Assembly: GCA_963703165.1 (NCBI GenBank)
Contig: OY969798.1
Location: forward strand, 4,216,001-4,280,000
DNA: 64,000 nt
Direction of reading: 5' to 3'
DNA from: JBQTKD01 sp963703165
GTDB lineage: Bacteria > Actinomycetota > Actinomycetes > Sporichthyales > Sporichthyaceae
Shown here: one piece after another, positions 15,564 to 24,617 of the stretch
How the letters are laid out: each line of letters opens with the position of its first letter
Position numbering within the stretch: the stretch's first letter is position 1
Notes under the pieces: model-generated
What the model was told of the DNA's origin: nothing
The model's input: the letters and a program-made list of their open reading frames with translations, nothing else
Databases searched by the model: none
Position numbers and translations under genes: made by a program

Positions 15564-16002
15564 GTTGCGCGAGGCCACGTTCGAAGTCCGGACCGACCAT
15601 CGCGTCCATCGATTTGAAAATGCCCATCACTTTGGTCAGTAGGGTCTTCTTGCCGGTCATCGTCCAGGTGACACGCGACCCGGTGCCGTCGGGGGCGATG
15701 TCGAAGACGGTTTCGTTGCGTGCCTTGAACGGCTTGAGGAACTGGAGATCGATCCGCACCAGCGACGGCTCCGTGGCGTCGACGATCTCCATCCGACCAG
15801 CTCCGGCCTTGCGGTTCCCGGACCACTCGTACACCGCTCCCTGCCCGCTCGCGGCGCCGCTGTAGGTGCGTTGCAGGTCCGGGTCCAGGCGCTCCCAGGG
15901 CGACCACGACTGCCAACGCCGGAAGTCGGCGATCTCGGCGTGAACGCGTTCCGGGGGAGCCGCGACAACGGTCTCGCGGCGCAGGGTGAAGGTGTCGGTC
16001 AT
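15532..16002 (-). CDS. SRPBCC (START-like) lipid/ligand-binding protein
   Basis: A 156-residue polyketide-cyclase/START-fold protein: TLRRETVVAAPPERVHAEIA DFRRW, then WSPWERLDPDLQRTYSG, a beta sheet with AVYEWSGNRKAGAGRMEIVD, and the long C-terminal helix MVGPDFERGLAQLKATAE. The family holds hydrophobic ligands in a central cavity; no catalytic residue can be assigned. Confidence 0.88.
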   Translation of the reverse strand: MTDTFTLRRETVVAAPPERVHAEIADFRRWQSWSPWERLDPDLQRTYSGAASGQGAVYEWSGNRKAGAGRMEIVDATEPSLVRIDLQFLKPFKARNETVFDIAPDGTGSRVTWTMTGKKTLLTKVMGIFKSMDAMVGPDFERGLAQLKATAEQSAP

Positions 16003-16145
16003 GCGACCAACCTAGGGTTCACGCTCACCTGGACCTCGCAGGCGCGGACACATTCCACTGCATCGCGACGGCCCACCATCCGATCGCGGAACGACCGGCC
16101 GACGCGTGACCCGTCGGCACGCCGGGGCTCCCGGAAGATCCCGAT

Positions 16146-16159
16146 TTAGGTTAACCTAA
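16146..16159. promoter_or_regulatory. Iron-box-like palindrome (weak)
   Basis: TTAGGTTAACCTAA is a perfect 14-base palindrome that shares both outer halves with the IdeR/DmdR consensus TTAGGTTAGGCTAACCTAA but lacks the five central bases. It lies 122 bases before the phosphatase gene at 16281. The rest of 16003-16280 shows no gene. Confidence 0.3.
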
Positions 16160-16280
16160 GCGAGCTACCCGGCTCGGTGTCCCACCAAACCACCGCCGCC
16201 GTGGCGAGTGGCCAGCAAGTGTGATGACACCTTCGCCCGGTGCAGTCATCTGCCGGTGCCCGATGCGAGGCAGGTAAGCG

Positions 16281-18875
16281 ATGTCGGTGAGCGAGGACCG
16301 GCGCGTGCGCGCGGTCGGGCTGACCGGCCTGCACGCCGCCCCCGACCGCACCTTCGACGCCCTCGCCCGGGCCGCGTGCTCCGCGCTGCGCGTCCCGATC
16401 TGTCTGATCAGCCTGCTCGACGAGGAACGCCAGTTCTTCCCCGGCGCCTGCGGCATGCCCTCCCCGTTGGCGGAGGACCGCGATCTCCCGCTCACCGAGA
16501 CGCTGTGCCGGATGGTGGTCGACCGGGGCGAACCGCTGATCTTCGCCGACGGCCCCGCGGACGAGCGGGTGGCGGACAACCTCATGGTCGCCGAGTTCGG
16601 GGTCGTCGCCTACATCGGACTCCCGCTGACCGACGACGAGGGCCTGGTGCTCGGCTCGCTGTGCGTGGTCGACCTCGAGCGGCGGGAGTGGACCGAGAAC
16701 GACCACGCGATCCTGGGCGCCCTGGCCGAGGCCTGCTGCGCCGAACTGCGAATGCGTACCGAACGCACCCGCGCCGAGGCCGCGGCTGCCCGCGCGAGCC
16801 GCATGGGCACCCTCGCCGCGGCACTGGCCGGTGCGCTCACCGTCGAGGACGTCACCACCGTCCTGGCCGAACACGTGCAGCGGGCCGTCTCGAGCCAGAC
16901 CTTCTCTGTGCGGCTGCTCCTGCCGGACCGCGACGTCGCCCACGGTGTCTCACCGAGCGGTGACCCGATCGGCTACCGGGACAGCTACACCGATCTGCGC
17001 CTGGACCGGCCGAGCTCCGTCATCGACGTTCTGACGATGCGTCAACCGGTCTTTCTGCGCTCGGCCGAGGACAGTCGCGCGCGCTACGGCGACGACGCCC
17101 ACGGCGAGGCGGCCCACATCGAGGGCCTGGCCCGGCTGCCGCTGCTCGTCGAGGGAGACCTGGTCGGCCTGTTGTCCGTGGGCTACCGAGAACCCACCGA
17201 GTTCGGACCGGACGACCGACTGTTCCTGACCACGATTGCCGACCTTGCCGCGCAGGCCCTCGGGCGCGCGCTGCGTACGGAATTCCTGAATCGCCTGCAG
17301 TCGCTGTCGGACCTCGCACTGTCCAAGCTCTCCCTCACCGAACTCGCGTCCGACCTCGGTGACCGGCTGACCCGCATGTTCCGCGCCAGCGGTGTCGTCC
17401 TGCTCGTCCACGAGCACGAACGGTTGCAGTTGCGTCCGCTGAACGGACACGGGGCTCCCGTGCCGCTCGGCCGCGGCGTCCTCGGCGGCGCCGTCGCCGC
17501 CGGTCGGGTGTTCGTGCTCGCGATGGCCCGCGGCACGGCGTTCGATCCGGCCGATGCCGCGCTGGCCGGGTTCGGCTCGATCGCGATCGCCCCGCTGGTC
17601 CTCGATGGGCAATTGGTCGGCGCGATGGTGATCGGCCGGGAACGTTCCGGACCGTTCAGTCGGGCAGACATCGACCTGCTCACCGCCGCCTCCACCCGGG
17701 TCGCACTCGCTGTCGACCGTGCGTGTGCGTTCGAGCGGCAACGCGAGCTCGCCCGCACGCTGCAGGCCGCGCTGCTTCCGCCCGTGCTGCCGGTCATGCC
17801 CGGCATGCGGACGGCGTCGGCCCACCAGGCCGCCGGCGCTGGGATCGACGTCGGCGGAGACTTCTACGACGTGTTCGCCCTGGGTGACGGCGCCTGGCTC
17901 GCGGTCATCGGCGACGTGCGGGGTCGCGGCCCGGCTGCCGCCGCCCTGACCGGCCTCATCCGGCACACCGTGCGCGCGGTGGCCGCGGAGGAGCGGGACC
18001 CGGCCGCGATCCTGTCGCGCGTCAACCACATCGTCTTCGACGAGACCGGCCCGGAGGACTTCGCCACCGTCGCGTGCGTGCGGATCCGCCCGACTCCCGG
18101 ACGCACCGAGGTCACCATCGCGTCGGCCGGACACTGCGCGCCGCTGATCGTGCGGGCGGACTCGAGCGCGCCGGTCGAGACGGTCGAGGTCGGCGGAATG
18201 CTGCTCGGCGCGTTCGAGGACGTCGGCATCGACCGGGTGCAGCGCAGCCTGTGGCCGGGCGACGTCCTGCTGCTGCACACCGACGGCCTGACCGAGAGCC
18301 TCGGCAACGTCGACCGCTTCGGGGAGCGCCGGCTGGTCGAGCACCTCGGAACCCTGGCCGGACGGTCCCCGGAGGAGATCCTCGACTCGGTGCACCAGGC
18401 CGTCCTGGCGCACTGCAAGGGGGAGGCCGAGGACGACCTCGCGATGCTCGCGCTCGGTGTCACCCCCGCCGGCCACGGGGACCCGATCCAGCTCCTCGAG
18501 CACGCCGAGACCCACGCGCCGCAGGCCTCCGCCGGCGCTCGCCGCGCCATCCGCGCACTCGCTGATCAGCTCCCAGCCGGAGCGCCGATCGACGACCTGC
18601 AACTGGTGGTCAGCGAGTTGATGTCCAACGCCATCCGGCACGGACAGTCCGGCAACGACATCACGCTGCGAGTCTTCCGTCAGGGCACCCGCCTGCGCGT
18701 CGAGGTCCGCAACTCCGGCGCCCCGTTCGCCGTCCCCGACGCGGCCGATCCACTGGCCGAGAGCGGCCGGGGACTGGCGCTGGTCCGGGCTGTCACCGCA
18801 CGCCTCGGCGTCGGCCGCGAACGCGGCCGGGTGCTCGTGTGGTGCGAGTTCGACCTGGACGGTCCCGCGGTCTGA
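16281..18875 (+). CDS. GAF-GAF-GAF-SpoIIE phosphatase-HATPase signalling protein
   Basis: An 864-residue soluble multidomain protein. Three GAF-like sensor modules occupy about 20-170, 175-335 and 340-485. A PP2C/SpoIIE phosphatase domain follows at 500-695 with metal motifs GIDVGGDFYD, VIGDVRGRG, HTDGLTES and DDLAMLALGV. A GHKL ATPase of anti-sigma (RsbW) type lies at 725-860 with N-box VVSELMSNAIRHG and ESGRGLALVRA. Such proteins control anti-sigma-factor antagonists by both dephosphorylation and phosphorylation, here with small-molecule or redox input through the GAF modules. No STAS partner is encoded nearby. Confidence 0.92.
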   Translation: MSVSEDRRVRAVGLTGLHAAPDRTFDALARAACSALRVPICLISLLDEERQFFPGACGMPSPLAEDRDLPLTETLCRMVVDRGEPLIFADGPADERVADNLMVAEFGVVAYIGLPLTDDEGLVLGSLCVVDLERREWTENDHAILGALAEACCAELRMRTERTRAEAAAARASRMGTLAAALAGALTVEDVTTVLAEHVQRAVSSQTFSVRLLLPDRDVAHGVSPSGDPIGYRDSYTDLRLDRPSSVIDVLTMRQPVFLRSAEDSRARYGDDAHGEAAHIEGLARLPLLVEGDLVGLLSVGYREPTEFGPDDRLFLTTIADLAAQALGRALRTEFLNRLQSLSDLALSKLSLTELASDLGDRLTRMFRASGVVLLVHEHERLQLRPLNGHGAPVPLGRGVLGGAVAAGRVFVLAMARGTAFDPADAALAGFGSIAIAPLVLDGQLVGAMVIGRERSGPFSRADIDLLTAASTRVALAVDRACAFERQRELARTLQAALLPPVLPVMPGMRTASAHQAAGAGIDVGGDFYDVFALGDGAWLAVIGDVRGRGPAAAALTGLIRHTVRAVAAEERDPAAILSRVNHIVFDETGPEDFATVACVRIRPTPGRTEVTIASAGHCAPLIVRADSSAPVETVEVGGMLLGAFEDVGIDRVQRSLWPGDVLLLHTDGLTESLGNVDRFGERRLVEHLGTLAGRSPEEILDSVHQAVLAHCKGEAEDDLAMLALGVTPAGHGDPIQLLEHAETHAPQASAGARRAIRALADQLPAGAPIDDLQLVVSELMSNAIRHGQSGNDITLRVFRQGTRLRVEVRNSGAPFAVPDAADPLAESGRGLALVRAVTARLGVGRERGRVLVWCEFDLDGPAV

Positions 18876-18879
18876 CGCA

Positions 18880-19436
18880 CGATCGGGACGCTGCCCTCGG
18901 TGAGCTCCCGAAAGCGCTTGCACATAGAGGCTTTCGACGAACGGCCCGTAGCCACCGCCGTGGCGGTGGGCCCGGGCCGAGAAGAACAGGCACGCGCGGA
19001 GCAGGTCGACGTCGGTCGGCAGTTCGCCGCTCGCCATCCACCGTTGGCAGATCGGCGCCACGACGTCAGCGAGCGAGGAGCCGTCGCCGCCGTGCTGGTC
19101 GTACCCGTCGTAGGAGCCGGCGAACTCGAGGATCTCGAGATCGTCGGTGTCATCGGGTGGTACCGCGATCTGCGGATGGGGCGGGGCGATGGCCGCGGCG
19201 AGGTCGACGAGGTCGTCGGCGCGCAACCCCCGGCCAACCGTGCAGCAGCGCCCGCCACTCGGGCGGCACCGGACTCGCGCCGTGCACCGCGCCGAGCAAG
19301 GTACCGGCGATCGCGGCGACGGTGTCGGTGTCGGTGTCGGTGGGCCGAACTCGTAGCCTGCGCCCAGGGCGTCGCCCGTGGCGCTGCCGAGCAGCACGCC
19401 GGCCGCGCGGTCCGTCTGCGCGGCGCTCAGCGTCAT
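18880..19436 (-). pseudogene. ADP-ribosylglycohydrolase remnant (internal deletion and frameshifts)
   Basis: The N-terminus MTLSAAQTDRAAGVLLGSAT GDALGAGYEFGPP is typical of ADP-ribosylglycohydrolases. Directly after it, in a different frame, comes the C-terminal half of the same family: DTDTVAAIAGTLLGAVHGAS and EWRALLHGWPG, and the first frame resumes with LRADDLVDLAAAIA. The central 150-200 residues that normally carry the DDT metal site are missing. Near 18930 the expected ending (RELTEG) is again in another frame. Loss by internal deletion followed by drift is the simplest reading. The left boundary is approximate. Confidence 0.72.
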
Positions 19437-19460
19437 CGGCTCAGTGTCATGGGCCAGGCG

Positions 19461-19877
19461 TCATCGGTCGCCGAACAGCTCGAAGACCGATCCGGTCGCG
19501 ACCCCCATCTCGCAGCGGTTGGGGAACCGGCGACGGTAGTCGACGTTCTTGCCCTCGGCCAGGCCGTTGGCCTTGGCAAGGATCGGCAGGTAGATCTTCG
19601 CGCAGGCGGCGAAGGTCTGGCGGCCGGGGAGTTTGTCGAGCTCCCCGCCGGCGCTCTTGATCTCCGCGCAGGCGTCCACACGGTTCGGGTGCGACCCACC
19701 GGGGGGATTGCAGTGCAACGTAGCCACGATCCGGTTGGAGCCTTCCTCCTTGATGCTCAGCGACAGCTTGGTCGTCTTCGGTGACTCCTCGGCCAGCGCC
19801 GAGCCTGCCGGCAACAGGGACACCACGAGCGCCGCCCCGGCAGCCATCGTGAATCCCCGAGCGATCCCCGTCACCAT
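19461..19877 (-). CDS. Subtilisin inhibitor-like (SSI family) secreted protease inhibitor, paralogue 2
   Basis: A 138-residue precursor with a signal peptide (MVTGIARGFTMAAGAALVVS, cleavage near ALAEE). The mature region repeats the SSI plan: LSLSIKEEGSNRIVATLHC, PPGGSHPNRVDACAEIKSAG, reactive-site loop AACAKIYLP, VDYRRRFPNRCEMGV, GSVFELFG. All four cysteines are kept and P1 is again Lys. AAGGAG lies seven bases before the ATG at 19877. It shares about half of its residues with the copy at 11623-12036. It follows the hydrolase gene by 37 bases and could be co-transcribed with it. Confidence 0.92.
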   Translation of the reverse strand: MVTGIARGFTMAAGAALVVSLLPAGSALAEESPKTTKLSLSIKEEGSNRIVATLHCNPPGGSHPNRVDACAEIKSAGGELDKLPGRQTFAACAKIYLPILAKANGLAEGKNVDYRRRFPNRCEMGVATGSVFELFGDR

Positions 19878-19914
19878 CTCGTTCTCCTTCTCCGACAACA
19901 CATCTGACGCCATA

Positions 19915-20817
19915 TCAACTGAGCAGGTGCTTCCGTAGGAACTCCACCTGGTCCGTGCACATCTCCGCGAACCCGGCCCCGACGTAGGCCTCGAAGTGCG
20001 AGAACGGGTACCGCGCCAACACTCCGGCCGGGGCGGCCTGCGCGGCGACGATCGCAGGTTCGGCGGGGGTGACCGCGTCGTCCTCGCACACCGCCACGAA
20101 CAACGGGCACCGGATCCGGGGGGCGTCCAGTCCGGGCCGGTCCGCGAGTACCTGCAGCACGATGCCGGCGTTGACCTCGTTACGCCATGACACCCCGTCA
20201 GGAACGAGCATCCGCAGCGTCCGCTCGGCGCGAGGTCCCGCGATCACCGCCCGGCTGCCGTACTCCCCGGCGACGGGCACCAGCAGCGGCGGGCCGCCTC
20301 GGCGGCGCCGCGCGACGTCCCGCGCCGCGGCGGCCATCAACCGGGCCGTGTGCCGGATCCCGTCCGCCGAGGGCTTCCCGACGCTGGTCAGGGTCGCCCG
20401 GCCGTCGGTGAACGGCACCTGGGCGACCGCGGCGGCGATGCGGTGGTCGCGGGCGGCCACGTGCAGCACGTGCCCGCCGCTGAACGACGTCCCCCACAGC
20501 GCGATCCGTTCCGGATCGATGCCGGGCAGGCCGCGGGCCGCGGCCACCGCCCCGGCCCAGTCCAGGCGCTGCGCGGCGATGTCCAACAACTGGCGCGGCT
20601 CGCCACCGGAATCCCCGAAGCCGCGGTAGTCGAACAGCAGCACCGCGAAGCCCTCGGCGGCGAAGCGTTCGGCGTAGTCCGGCAGACGGCACTCGCGGGT
20701 CATCCCGAACCCGTGGGCCATCACGATGCACGGGACCGCCCAGGTGGTGTTCGGAGGCCGGTAGAGCCACGCCGCGCACGAGGTTCCCTCCACCTCGAAG
20801 TTCAGATCCTCGCGCAC
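19915..20817 (-). CDS. Alpha/beta hydrolase
   Basis: A 300-residue serine hydrolase. VMAHGFGMTRECRLPDYAER forms the oxyanion region, the nucleophile elbow is WGTSFSGGH, and the acid and base are likely in VCEDDAVTP and YPFSHFEAY. The overall pattern matches fungal/actinobacterial DltD-like and dienelactone hydrolase relatives (lipase/acetyl xylan esterase group). No signal peptide, so it is cytoplasmic. A GTG start is used. It sits 55 bases downstream of the MFS transporter gene on the same strand; a transport-plus-hydrolysis unit is possible. Confidence 0.87.
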   Translation of the reverse strand: MREDLNFEVEGTSCAAWLYRPPNTTWAVPCIVMAHGFGMTRECRLPDYAERFAAEGFAVLLFDYRGFGDSGGEPRQLLDIAAQRLDWAGAVAAARGLPGIDPERIALWGTSFSGGHVLHVAARDHRIAAAVAQVPFTDGRATLTSVGKPSADGIRHTARLMAAAARDVARRRRGGPPLLVPVAGEYGSRAVIAGPRAERTLRMLVPDGVSWRNEVNAGIVLQVLADRPGLDAPRIRCPLFVAVCEDDAVTPAEPAIVAAQAAPAGVLARYPFSHFEAYVGAGFAEMCTDQVEFLRKHLLS

Positions 20818-20872
20818 CCGGCCATTCTGCGCCTTGCGCGGCCCCGGACCGGGGAGGCAGGGGCCGGTGCGG

Positions 20873-22114
20873 TCAGTCGGTGGCCGGCGCCGACTGTCGC
20901 GAGGTCTGGCGTAGGTGGTCGATCAGCAGGCTCGCGCCGACGGCCAGGGCCACCACGGTGACCCCGACGCTGAACACCTCGCCGCCCGTGCGCAGGCCCC
21001 ACTCCCGGACGGCGAAACCGGCGCCGATCACCGGCACCGACAGGCCGAGATACATGACCGCGAAGAACGTCGAGTTGGCCTCGCCGCGCCGCGCGGGCGG
21101 GCAGTCGGCGTTGATCGTCGCGACGCCGTGCCCGATCGCGAGCCCGACGCCCACCCCGGCCAGGCCGCCGGCGATCACGAACATGACGATCTGCTCGGTG
21201 TTCAGCGACAGCGCCGTCAGAGCGCCGGCCAGGCCGAGCACCGCGCAGGCGACGGGCAGCCGCGCGGCGGGCTTGAGTGCCCGACCCCCCAGCTGGCCGA
21301 CCGCCACGGTCGCGAACACCGGGAACACGGCCAGGCCGGTGAGGAAGACGTTGTGCACGTCGAGCAGTTGCGCCAGGAACACCGCGGCGAGGCAGTTGAC
21401 GACGCCCATCACCGCGAACCCGGCTCCACCGGCAGCCGCGGCCCGCCAGAACGTGGCCCGGATCTCCTCCGGGACGCCCAACTTCTGCGGCCGGACCGTG
21501 GCCCAGGACCCCTGCTTACCCCGGCTCAGCGCAAGCATCGGTCCGATCACCGCGATCACGACGATCCCGAGGTGCAGCACGTAGACCAGACGGGTCGAGT
21601 ACCCGAGGTACTCCGCGAACAACCCGGCCAGGACGGCCCCGAAGGCCAGCCCGCAGGTGTTGCAGATGACCGAGAGCCGGCCGGCACGTTCCTTGGCGCC
21701 AGGGGGAGCGAGCTCGACCATCGCCGCGGTCGCGGTCCCCGTCAGCAGCCCGGTGGCGAACCCGGAGATGGTGCGCGCGATCAGCAGCGCCGGCAGCCCA
21801 CCGGCGGTCAGGTAGAGCAAGTCCGAGAGAGCGCACATCGCCAACGCCCCGAGCAGGACCGGCCGCCGCCCGACGACGTCGGACAGGTGGCCCAGGCCGA
21901 GCAGCCCGGACAGCACCCCGATGACGTAGACGGAGAAGATCACCGTCACGGTCAGCGGCCCGAAGCTGTAGGCCGCTCCCCACAGGGAGTACAGCGGCGA
22001 CGGCAACGTGCCCGCGACCATGATCACGAACATGACCAGGCCGATCCAGCGGACCCGCGGTCCCACGGACACGCGCCCGGCGGCTCGCTCGCTCAGGTCA
22101 GCGGTGGCCTTCAT
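20873..22114 (-). CDS. MFS transporter
   Basis: 413 residues with twelve hydrophobic segments. The MFS signature between TM2 and TM3 is visible (GHLSDVVGRRPVLLG), and TM5 has the drug-efflux-like GFATGLLTGTATAAMVELAP. A short cytoplasmic N-terminus (MKATADLSERAAGR) precedes TM1. The family exports drugs or imports small solutes; the substrate cannot be predicted. Its ATG overlaps the stop of the upstream split-barrel gene as ATGA. Confidence 0.9.
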   Translation of the reverse strand: MKATADLSERAAGRVSVGPRVRWIGLVMFVIMVAGTLPSPLYSLWGAAYSFGPLTVTVIFSVYVIGVLSGLLGLGHLSDVVGRRPVLLGALAMCALSDLLYLTAGGLPALLIARTISGFATGLLTGTATAAMVELAPPGAKERAGRLSVICNTCGLAFGAVLAGLFAEYLGYSTRLVYVLHLGIVVIAVIGPMLALSRGKQGSWATVRPQKLGVPEEIRATFWRAAAAGGAGFAVMGVVNCLAAVFLAQLLDVHNVFLTGLAVFPVFATVAVGQLGGRALKPAARLPVACAVLGLAGALTALSLNTEQIVMFVIAGGLAGVGVGLAIGHGVATINADCPPARRGEANSTFFAVMYLGLSVPVIGAGFAVREWGLRTGGEVFSVGVTVVALAVGASLLIDHLRQTSRQSAPATD

Positions 22115-22545
22115 CCGGCGAGATCGACCATCGCGATCACACGCTCGGGACGGACCCGGATCAGGGCCTCACCGGGCACCCCGTTGCGCTTGGCGTACTC
22201 CTCGGCCCGGTCCGCGCCCATGTAGCGGGCACCCAGGCGCCCGGCCCAGTCGTAGACCTGATCGAGGTCGTCGACGATCGTTGCGGTGCCGCTGAGGGTC
22301 ACGAACGCGAACGGCGGACGATCGTCGTCCCAGCAGAGGCTGACCCGGGGGTCGCGCGCGATGGCCTTGCCCTTGAGGGTGTCCAGGCCGGTGGTGAACA
22401 CGACGTCCTCCCCGTCCAGCGCCACCCAGATGGGGGCCACGGCGGGACTGCCGTCCTTGCGCACGACCGCGATCTTCGCGGTGCGCGGCGGGTCGGCCGA
22501 GACGAACTCCTGCCACCAGCCGTCGGGCGCGGCGGTGTAACCCAT
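22111..22545 (-). CDS. PPOX-class F420/FMN-dependent split-barrel oxidoreductase
   Basis: A 144-residue pyridoxamine-phosphate-oxidase-like protein: RTAKIAVVRKDGSPAVAPIW VALDGEDVVFTTG, then KAIARDPRVSLCWDDDRPPF, FVTLSGTATIVDDL, and a C-terminal VPGEALIRVRPERVIAMVD. This matches actinobacterial TIGR03618-type members, which bind F420 or FMN. AGGAG lies six bases upstream of ATG 22545. It is first in a minus-strand string with an MFS transporter, a hydrolase and a protease inhibitor. Confidence 0.88.
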   Translation of the reverse strand: MGYTAAPDGWWQEFVSADPPRTAKIAVVRKDGSPAVAPIWVALDGEDVVFTTGLDTLKGKAIARDPRVSLCWDDDRPPFAFVTLSGTATIVDDLDQVYDWAGRLGARYMGADRAEEYAKRNGVPGEALIRVRPERVIAMVDLAG

Positions 22546-22768
22546 GAATGCTCCTGCGGGTCGGGCGGGCGCCCCGGGCGGGGGCACCTCTCCCCGGGAC
22601 CAACATCATCCGCCCTGGACTGCTTCCCAGTTCCCGCTCCGGGACTCGGTGCGGTCAAGAGAGCGGATGCCGGGGGAGCGCCACATCGGCCCCACCAGGC
22701 CCGTGCGTGCCGGGGGAACGCTCCACACGGGGATGCGCGCGGCCGGCACTAGACTCCCGGGGACGCTG

Positions 22769-22841
22769 CGGGGCGTAGCGCAGTGGCTAGCGTGCCTGCT
22801 TTGGGGGCAGGAGATCGGGAGTTCGAGTCTCCCCGCCCCGA
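22769..22841 (+). tRNA. tRNA-Pro (anticodon UGG)
   Basis: A full cloverleaf: acceptor CGGGGCG/CGCCCCG, D stem GCGC/GCGT, anticodon stem CCTGC/GCAGG with loop TTTGGGG (anticodon TGG), T arm GGGAG-TTCGAGT-CTCCC, discriminator A. CCA is not encoded. A tRNA-Pro just upstream of tig is usual in actinomycetes. Confidence 0.96.
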
Positions 22842-22896
22842 CCGGTAACGCAGACGCATGTCCCAGACCGCCAGAAGATGCAGGGAGAACCACGCC

Positions 22897-24375
22897 GTGA
22901 AGAGTGCCGTCGAGACCCTGAACCCCACCCGGGTCCGGCTCACCGTCGAGGTCCCCTTCGATGAGTTGAAGCCCAGCCTGGACGCGGCCTACAAGAAGAT
23001 CGGGGCGCAGGTCACTGTCCCCGGCTTCCGTAAGGGCAAGGTCCCGCCGCGGATCATCGACCAGCGCTACGGCCGCGCCGCGGTGCTGGACGAGGCCGTC
23101 AACGACGCCGTCGGGAAGTTCTACGGCCAGGCCGTCGAGGAAGCCAAGATCCAGGTCCTGAGCCAGCCCGAGGTCGACGTCAAGGAATTCGCCGACGGCG
23201 CCGAGCTGAAGTTCACCGCCGAGGTCGACATCCGCCCGGAGATCGAACTGCCCGAGTACAAGGGCATCGAGGTCGTCGTCGACACCGCCGAGGTGAACGA
23301 CGAGGACATCAACACCTATCTCGGCCAGTTGCAGGAGCGCTTCGCGACCCTCGTCGGCGTCGACCGCGCGGCGCAGGCCGACGACCACGTCTCGATCGAC
23401 CTCTCCGGCAAGACAAAGGAGGGCACCGAGATCGAGGACGCGCAGGCCGCAGGCCTGTCCTACGTCGTCGGCTCCGGCTCGCTGGTCGAGGGCCTGGACG
23501 ATGCGCTGACCGGAATGGCCGTCGAGGAATCCAAGATCTTCAGCTCCACCCTCGTCGCCGGCCCGCGTGCCGGTGAAGAGGTCGACATCGAGGTCAAGCT
23601 CAACACGGTGAAGGTCCGTGAGCTCCCCGAGCTCGACGACGAGTTCGCTCAGACCGCGTCCCCGTTCGACTCCATCGAGGAGCTGCGCGCGGACATGATG
23701 ACCAAGATGGGCGAGCAGAAGAAGCTGGCCCAGGGCGGCAACGCCCGGGACAAAGTCCTCGAAGCCTTGATGGAGAAGACCGAGATCCCGCTGCCGGAGA
23801 ACTTCCTGCACCAGGAGGTCCACTTCCGGCAGGACTCGATCATGCAGCAGCTCAAGCAGGCCGGGCTCTCCCTCGAGGACTACCTCAAGCACGAGAATCA
23901 GACCGGCGAGGAGTTCCACGCCGACCTCGAGAAGCGTTCGGCCGAGGCCATGAAGGCCCAGTTCCTGCTCGACGCGATCGCGAAGGCCGAGAACGTCACG
24001 GTCAACCAGGAGGAACTGACCCGCCACCTGATCCAGCGCTCGCAGGGCTCCGGGATGAACCCGGACCAGTTCGCGCAGCGGATCGTCGAGGCCGGCCAGG
24101 CCGGGATGCTCGTCGCCGAGGTCGTGCGCTCCAAGGCTCTGGCGATCGTCCTCATGGACGCCAAGGTCACCGACACCGCCGGCGCCACCGTCGACCTCAA
24201 CGCCCTGCGTCCCGAGGGCGCCGAGGAGATCGAGGACATGGTCCGCCAGGAGATGGAGACCCTCAACGAGGCCGGCGTCGACTCGCAGGCCCCGATCGCC
24301 ACCGCCGAGGACGAGGACGTCGCCGACACCAGCGCCGCCTCCGCCGAGATCCCCGAGGCCCCCGAGGACAAGTAA
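22897..24375 (+). CDS. tig: Trigger factor (ribosome-associated chaperone)
   Basis: 492 residues from GTG 22897 (VKSAVETLNPTRVRLTVEVP, the conserved actinobacterial beginning; AGGGAG lies just upstream). The ribosome-binding signature GFRKGKVPPRIIDQRYG is at about residues 42-58. The FKBP-like prolyl isomerase domain spans 160-245 (DHVSIDLSGKTKEGTEIEDA, EGLDDALTGM) and the C-terminal chaperone arms follow, with an acidic tail. It folds nascent chains at the ribosome exit tunnel. It stands just upstream of the clp genes, separated by a terminator. Confidence 0.97.
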   Translation: MKSAVETLNPTRVRLTVEVPFDELKPSLDAAYKKIGAQVTVPGFRKGKVPPRIIDQRYGRAAVLDEAVNDAVGKFYGQAVEEAKIQVLSQPEVDVKEFADGAELKFTAEVDIRPEIELPEYKGIEVVVDTAEVNDEDINTYLGQLQERFATLVGVDRAAQADDHVSIDLSGKTKEGTEIEDAQAAGLSYVVGSGSLVEGLDDALTGMAVEESKIFSSTLVAGPRAGEEVDIEVKLNTVKVRELPELDDEFAQTASPFDSIEELRADMMTKMGEQKKLAQGGNARDKVLEALMEKTEIPLPENFLHQEVHFRQDSIMQQLKQAGLSLEDYLKHENQTGEEFHADLEKRSAEAMKAQFLLDAIAKAENVTVNQEELTRHLIQRSQGSGMNPDQFAQRIVEAGQAGMLVAEVVRSKALAIVLMDAKVTDTAGATVDLNALRPEGAEEIEDMVRQEMETLNEAGVDSQAPIATAEDEDVADTSAASAEIPEAPEDK

Positions 24376-24388
24376 GACCTTCACGTCC

Positions 24389-24434
24389 GGCTGCGGGCGC
24401 CCCTCCTCGGGGTGGCCCGCAGCCTTCGTTTTCG
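24389..24434 (+). terminator. Rho-independent terminator of tig
   Basis: GGCTGCGGGC (24389-24398) pairs with GCCCGCAGCC (24415-24424) around a secondary CCCC/GGGG stem and is followed by TTCGTTTT. Confidence 0.9.
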
Positions 24435-24447
24435 GCGTCCTCTGCCG

Positions 24448-24487
24448 GCGAGTGGGGGTATCAGCGCGCCCCGATCACCCCACTCGC
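24448..24487. promoter_or_regulatory. Inverted repeat upstream of clpP1
   Basis: GCGAGTGGGG and CCCCACTCGC pair perfectly across 20 bases, 130-170 bases before clpP1. It is either a second hairpin after tig or a regulator site. The next 130 bases must hold the clpP promoter; TTCGC/GCGAA arms at 24503/24522 are only a weak match to a ClgR box. Confidence 0.45.
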
Positions 24488-24617
24488 GGGCACAAGATGC
24501 GATTCGCCGGCTGCGCCCAAAGCGAAATGGGCCGCCGTGCCCGTCGGGGCGTCGTGGCAGCGCGTTAGGGTCATCGTCACGTGATCAGGAGCGCGAGAAG
24601 CGGGTGAGAGAACGTTG

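Noticed and set aside
16146..16159. IdeR/iron box before the phosphatase gene
   Set aside because: The palindrome lacks the central five bases of the consensus and the gene is not iron-related. It was kept only as a low-confidence motif.
16950..19436. A continuous 828-codon minus-strand frame opposite the phosphatase gene
   Set aside because: The first part is the glycohydrolase remnant; the remainder is the antisense of the GAF-SpoIIE gene, kept open by high GC. Its translation has no domain.
24503..24526. ClgR box upstream of clpP1
   Set aside because: TTCGC and GCGAA are present, but the spacing (14 bases) and flanks do not match the known site well enough.
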